NCBI RefSeq assembly: GCF_963576615.1
Contig: NC_088709.1
Span: 20,477,243-20,541,242, forward strand
Source of the DNA: Watersipora subatra
Lineage: Eukaryota > Bryozoa > Gymnolaemata > Cheilostomatida > Watersiporidae
DNA: 64,000 nucleotides
Reading direction: 5' to 3'
Shown here: positions 59,401 through 64,000 of the stretch, piece by piece
Position numbering within the stretch: the first letter of the stretch is position 1
How the letters are laid out: each line of letters begins with the position of its first letter
Translations under genes and position numbers: made by a program
Notes under the pieces: generated by a model
Told to the model about the DNA's origin: nothing
The model's database searches: none
What the model saw: only the letters and a program-made list of their open reading frames with translations

Positions 59401-60154
59401 GAACCTCCAAAAAGGTTTATCTTTGCATTTTGGAAAACAATTGTTTGTTGGCAGTATAACGCTCTTTCTAATTTATATGCAGATTATGCGTAGGGCCTGT
59501 TAGCGTTTCATCCAATACATGACAATCTATGTATCATAAATCTGAAAATGTGGTCTAATGTCACGTTGTATTGCAGCAGTAATATTTCCCGCATGCACTG
59601 TTTTTGAATTTTAGGCAAATTTTTCAAGACATTTGTTTTGTGTGATTGTGGATAAGTTATTTTATGCATGGCTAATCCGAATTCACACACATCATTAGTG
59701 TTGAAATTTCTTGTGATATTATTTTATTTTGATTGTGTTTAGTTAACAAGTTGGCTTTTGCTTATCTTGTCGGAACTAATTTAATTATCACTGTCAAATT
59801 GATGCGTATATAGAAACTCAATGTATTATGTTTGAGTACAGTATATATTGAATGAATACAAGTAGACTGTTCTTGACAACACTGGGATATTAACTGAAGA
59901 CACGTTTCACACAGGATGATAAAAACAACATGATGAAATAGGATGTGATACACCACAACTAATGACCATAGTTAACCCACCAAATGACCATAGCTAAACA
60001 ATGTTAGCTGACATCATATTATGACATCTCCTTTTTTTCCAAAATAAGACTTGTGGTTGGTTGCGTTGTGAGAAAATTCAAAGCAATATTCATCCAATCC
60101 AAACAATATCTAAGCAGCGGTGTCTGTAAGCTAAAGATAAAATGAAGCTAAAAT
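56461..60154. other. No gene seen
   Basis: AT-rich. It contains the partner of the dispersed repeat (59,030-59,160). The 57,430-57,900 part has a slightly higher GC content and several CG dinucleotides but no supported exon. Confidence 0.4.
59030..59160. repeat. Dispersed repeat (partner at 44,255-44,375)
   Basis: 'agttgtctgctttgtt', 'aataagctccgcctta' and 'gatccaaacaatcacaca' match the other copy in the same orientation. Confidence 0.5.
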
Positions 60155-60350
60155 AAAACATGAACTTATTCATGCTGCTTGCGATTTACTACAGATATAA
60201 TATATGATAGCAAACTCCATGCATAGTAGCAATAAGCCATATTAGCCATAAAATATGCTAAGCTAAAACATGAAATGATTCATGCTGCATGCATGCTACC
60301 ACCACAAGTATAATATATATGACAGAAAACTTCATGCATATGTAGCTAGA
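60155..60350. repeat. Two ~100 bp tandem copies, possibly in the Gypsy 3' LTR
   Basis: 'taaaacatgaacttattcatgctgc' type sequence appears at ~60,155 and ~60,265, with the following 'tataatatatgata' and 'ccatgcatagtagc' blocks similar. It lies downstream of the Gypsy integrase end, where the 3' LTR is expected. LTR limits were not fixed. Confidence 0.45.
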
Positions 60351-60434
60351 CAAGTAAGATCATATTTTGAAAATGTCACATGAAATTGTGCAGGATTTTT
60401 CATGATTCACTGCATTTTTCAGAGCAAGTACCAG

Positions 60435-60749
60435 CTATTTAAAGTAAACAATTGTATCCTTATATTTGGATGGCAGCCTATGTTCACGCTGCGGTCGCGG
60501 AGAACGAGGGGGATCTCGGGCAGCTATATTTTCTGGTGGTACAACTGCTGGCATCTCTTTAGCACTTACCTCCTCACCATCCATATTTACCTCACCTGCA
60601 TCACTAAACACATCACTCTCACTTACCTTTCCAGCTTTACGAATATCTTTTCGATTCTTCCTATACTCTGTCCCACATGCCTTTCTGACCAGATATGAAC
60701 GCTCGCTTACCTGACTACCTACTTTTCCTCTAACCCACGGTCCGTCCAT
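60435..60749 (-). pseudogene. Gypsy B integrase C-terminal tail
   Basis: About 104 residues: 'MDGPWVRGKVGSQVSERSYL', an acidic middle, then 'RSPRPQREHRLPSKYKD' at the end. This (R-x-x-x-P-x-(R/K)Y) tail is usual for Gypsy integrases. It overlaps the previous frame by 20 bp in a different frame. Confidence 0.75.
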
Positions 60750-61152
60750 TGGCCATTTTAAAATAGCAATCTTGCCCCTTGTTTAACTGCATCTTTTCAT
60801 TTCCAGCCCGACTGTCAAAGTAAAACTTGTCTCGCTCTTTTTGCTCACCCAACTGCTCTCGTAGCTTCAGTAAGTCATATGGCTGCGCTGCATATTGTTT
60901 AGCAGCAACTGGTATTTTATCCCGTAGCACCCTACCTTGCAAATACTGAGCGGGTGATCGCAAGCCATTTGCTATGGGAGTGTTCCTAATAGCCAGCAAC
61001 CCATCGACCCAATTGTCACCCGCACTCATGCACTTTTTCATCATTGCCTTGATTGTACCTATAGTGCGCTCAACTTGGCCATTACCAGATGCATGTAATG
61101 GAGGGCTGGTCCTGTGCATTACACAATATTGTGAGCAAAACTGTTGGAAATC
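60730..61152 (-). pseudogene. Gypsy B integrase, second half of core
   Basis: 'SPPLHASGNGQVERTIGTIK' contains the catalytic Glu, and 'LLAIRNTPIANGLRSPAQYL' follows as in the family. It is in frame with the preceding part but separated by a TGA near 61,150. Confidence 0.85.
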
Positions 61153-61338
61153 TCAGCACATAAACTGACTGGCGTTATCACTTATCAATTTCTCTGGAGT
61201 ACCCCAATCAGCGAAAATCTCTCTCAAAGCCTGTATCACACACCTACTAGATGTTGCCTGTCTCAGGGCCTTAACGATAGGCCATTTAGTCAAGTAGTCT
61301 ACTGTCATAAGGTAACTATTTCCATTTACATGGAACAA
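61153..61338 (-). pseudogene. Gypsy B integrase, first half of core
   Basis: 'YLMTVDYLTKWPIVKAL' carries the first catalytic Asp and 'PEKLISDNASQF' the second. It is separated from RNase H/zinc-binding by a one-base shift near 61,330. Confidence 0.85.
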
Positions 61339-62513
61339 ATCAACACCAGCGCTTGGAATGGGTATTGTGGTATTTCCATTGGGATCAGTGGTTCTCTCTT
61401 ACTTTCTCTAGCAGTGCTCAAACATGCATCACACGACATACACTTATCCTCCACATGTTTTCTCAAACCCCGCCAAAAAACACTACCCTGTGCCCTCTGC
61501 AACATCTTGGTTATCCCCTGATGAGACGCATACAATTTTTGCAACACTTCAGTTCTAAGGGATGCAGGAATGACAACTCTTGAACCATACATTACTAAGC
61601 CATTTACCTCTGACAGCTCATATCTATAATTGTAATACGGAAGCGCCAGACTGGAACAAGATTTACGAGCACTTGGCCACCCTTGTTTAATGTATTTGAG
61701 CACTACAGAAAGCTCATTGTCGCACTGAGTAGCCCCAGTGTATTTCCTCATTGCATCATCGCTGCTAATTATCACCTGGCACACTGGTAACAATGGGTCC
61801 GCACCTAAATCATCATATGCATCAATGCCTTGTGGGCACGTGAAATATAGCAAATCAGCTACTGTCATGTCTTTGCCTGGTGTGTACTTGAGCTCTAGTG
61901 TAACTGGATAGGTCAGTATTTCCAACCGCATTTGAGCTAACCTAGGAGACAGTTCACTGATAGGCTTAGCTAGCAATCTTAATAGAGGTTGATGATCAGT
62001 CTCAACAGTAACAGTGTCCCTACCCCATAAATAGTACTTGAATCGCTTGCATGCAAACACAATTGCTAAAAGTTCTTTCTCAATTTGAGAATATCTCTGT
62101 TGTGTCTCAGTGAGAGACTTGGCAGCATACTCAATAGGCCTACCCTCTTGCATCAGAACAGCCCCTAAGCTATGTGCGCTACTGTCGGCTGAAACCACAA
62201 TTGGCTTGTTTGTGTCATAGTAGGATAGCATAGGTGCATGAGAAACAGCATTTTTTATTTGGTCAAATGCACCCTGCTGTGGCTTTTGCCACATGAATTG
62301 GACACCCTTTTTGCACAACTTTCTCAGAGGCATGGTCATTTCCGAAAGATTATTTATGAACTTAGCCAAATATCCCACAAAGCCAAGAAAAGATTGAACA
62401 GCCTGTTTGTTTTGTGGGACCATCATATTTTGTATAGTGTCTATTTTGTCCTTCTGTCCACAGATACCTTCCCCAGATAGTTCATAGCCCAGAAAAACAA
62501 CCCTTTTTGACAA
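61326..62513 (-). pseudogene. Gypsy B RT thumb, RNase H and integrase zinc-binding part
   Basis: 395 codons. 'VQSFLGFVGYLAKFI' (RT connection), then RNase H with 'VVSADSSAHSLGAVLM', 'RYSQIEKELLAIVFAC' and 'TVETDHQPLLRLL' (three acidic catalytic positions present). The last third has 'ASHQGITKMLQRAQGSVFW' and CMSCDAC of the zinc-binding module. This is the best-preserved domain set of the element. Confidence 0.9.
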
Positions 62514-62575
62514 AAAACACTTTTTGCTTTGTTCAAAATAATGCCAGCTTCTGCAAGGCGCTCCAGAACAGCTTC

Positions 62576-63115
62576 CTACCTTGCATCGTGTTCATCTAAA
62601 GTTTTAACATGAATCAGCACATCATCAATGTACACTTCTACACCGGCAATACCTTTCAGCAAGTCCACCATCAGTTGGTGAAATATTTCAGGTGCATTAG
62701 TGATGCCCATTGGCAATCTCAGGTATTTAAATTTTCTAAATGGTGTTAAAAAACATGTCAGCTTAGATGACTTTTTATCAGGAACGAGCTGGTGAAAACC
62801 TCGTTTTCCATCTAGACATGAAAAGTACTTAGACCCATGTATGCGGGAAAATATTTCTGATTGAGTGGATAAGCAGCACTGCATTCTTACCAGTTGTGAG
62901 TTCAAGTACTGAGGGTCTAAGCACAGCCGGATGGAGCCATCAGGCTTGTTCACTATTACTGATGGACTAAGCCATTCTGATGCATTGTTGTCTCGAACTA
63001 TAATTTGTTCTGTTTCCATCCGTTTGAGTTCAGCTTCTAATTTGCTACGTACCTTGTCTGGCACCATTCTCGGTGGTGATGCTTTAGGAACTGCGCCCAC
63101 TTTGAGTTGAAGCAT
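62576..63115 (-). pseudogene. Gypsy B reverse transcriptase
   Basis: 'EWLSPSVIVNKPDGSIRLCL', 'FSCLDGKRGFHQL' (catalytic Asp), 'RLPMGITNAPEIFHQLM' and 'VEVYIDDVLIH' (catalytic YIDD). Between 62,576 and 62,513 there is a TAG and then a frame shift. RT residues themselves are intact. Confidence 0.9.
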
Positions 63116-63189
63116 AATAGGTTAGGGTATCTACCTAGACCATTGAACGCATGCTCATGTTTATCAATCACACTCGCACCTGACTGAGC

Positions 63190-63978
63190 TTAAGTACCTA
63201 CCTGGCCTATGTTGGCTATCAGCTGCATAGCATTTATTGCAGGCATTCCTAACAGTGTTTGGGAATTCAGCTCAACCACATAAAACACTTCCTTGCATTT
63301 TCTGAGTCTGCCAGCATGCACAACCAAAATGGCAATCTCTGCAGTGCCCAAAAGTGGAATTGATTTTCCAGCATAGCCTGTGACAACTGCAGTTGATTTT
63401 TTAACACGTGTTACGCCCAAACCCTTAGCAGTGGTACGAGACATCACCAAAACCTTTGCCCCGGTGTCAACCTTAGCCTCAAATGTCTGGTTATTTGCTC
63501 TGAGTTTAATCAACCACTTAGAATTACATTCAACAGCTTTTGTTTCATGTACAAAAATACATAATGTATCTAGATTCAAATATTGAGCATTTGACTCAAG
63601 CTCTTCGTGCTCATTAGAAACATCTACAGCATGCATTTTTCTTGGATCTGACTGACAAACAGAATAGAAATGATTGAATCTCTTACAGTTTTTACATCTC
63701 TTTCCGTATGCAGGACATCGTCTTATTGCATGAGACCCTCCACAGTATTTACAGTTTTTGATAAAGTCACTTTGCGTCGGCATCCTTGTGCGTTCAGACG
63801 CAGCACTGCTTCTGCTCTTGTCAGATTCACCCTTGCTGAGACCCCTACCCAGGGACTTTTGGGTAGTCGGTTTGCTTCGCCATTGGAGAGAAGCCACTGT
63901 TTTCTCTCCATTTAACTCCAATTGCTGATTTCGTAAAATAGTCTCTTTTGCTCTCATTTTTGCTTTAATTGTGTCCAC
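63190..63978 (-). pseudogene. Gypsy B gag C-terminus and protease
   Basis: A C-rich segment 'CKYCGGSHAIRRCPAYGKRC' gives a CX2CX4HX4C knuckle with a second partial one (CKNCKRFNHFYSVC). The protease follows with 'FEAKVDTGAKVLVMS' (DTGA active site) and 'QTLLGMPAINAMQLI' (the LLG flap-end block). It ends at a stop near 63,190. Confidence 0.85.
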
Positions 63979-64000
63979 AGTTACACCTGCATCAAGTTGT

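Larger units (their letters stand above)
60435..64000 (-). mobile_element. Gypsy-class LTR retrotransposon B (5' end outside the window)
   Basis: Minus-strand order gag-zinc knuckle, protease, RT, RNase H, integrase, C-terminus. It is broken by four or more frame changes and stops but retains long recognisable blocks. It belongs to a different lineage from the element at 26-29.6 kb, judged by the protease and integrase text. The gag start and 5' LTR lie to the right of 64,000. Confidence 0.9.

Noticed and set aside
1..64000. tRNA or rRNA genes
   Set aside because: No cloverleaf-compatible A/B box pair or rRNA-like block was recognised by eye; a covariance-model search would be needed to exclude them.

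Overview
This looks like a piece of an AT-rich animal (metazoan) nuclear genome. Reasons: spliced exons with GT/AG borders in matching phases, a cluster of C2H2 zinc-finger genes, BEL/Pao and Gypsy LTR retrotransposons, a LINE, and several cut-and-paste DNA transposons with small non-autonomous derivatives. No bacterial signature (operons, Shine-Dalgarno sites, dense coding) is present. The species cannot be named from the sequence; a marine invertebrate is a guess. Most of the window is transposable-element debris in nested layers, and few reading frames are intact.

Layout. 1-1,490: truncated repeat and a candidate LTR. 1,079-7,255 (minus): a decayed BEL/Pao retrotransposon. 7,256-9,715: hairpin repeats and the first of four ~885 bp MITEs (8,009; 15,730; 23,838; 50,360) with long inverted ends and TTAA target duplications. 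10,341-42,125: three diverged units, each with ~450 bp of leader, a ~1.2 kb TIR element (called X here), one C2H2 zinc-finger exon and ~0.75 kb of downstream sequence, often followed by another X-type repeat. Unit 1 also has two upstream exons in compatible phase. Later insertions split the units: a 1.8 kb TA-flanked element (18,405-20,208), a hAT element with an 8 bp target duplication (22,856-24,921), a TTTCCAT satellite (30,905-31,605) and a 6.3 kb Tigger/pogo-like element (35,162-41,469). The last holds remnants of a multi-exon SWIM-finger gene.

26,341-29,658 is a Gypsy-class element with two LTRs, a polypurine tract and a 5 bp target duplication, but its gag-protease-RT half lies inverted relative to the integrase half and LTRs. 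46,381-51,962 is a second hAT copy in opposite orientation, with the same MITE inside it and a full-length but decayed LINE (46,441-50,202) inserted with an ~18 bp duplication. 52,727-53,841 (minus) has exons of an unrecognised host-like gene, and 54,204-54,323 (plus) has another exon. 54,324-60,150 has almost nothing recognisable. 60,435-64,000 (minus) is a second Gypsy element running off the window end.

The host genes that may still matter are the zinc-finger units (copy 2 is the most intact) and the unrecognised gene near 53 kb. The strongest unusual signals are the zinc-finger/X array, the internally inverted Gypsy element, the datable nesting hAT > MITE > LINE, and the SWIM gene inside a Tigger-like element.
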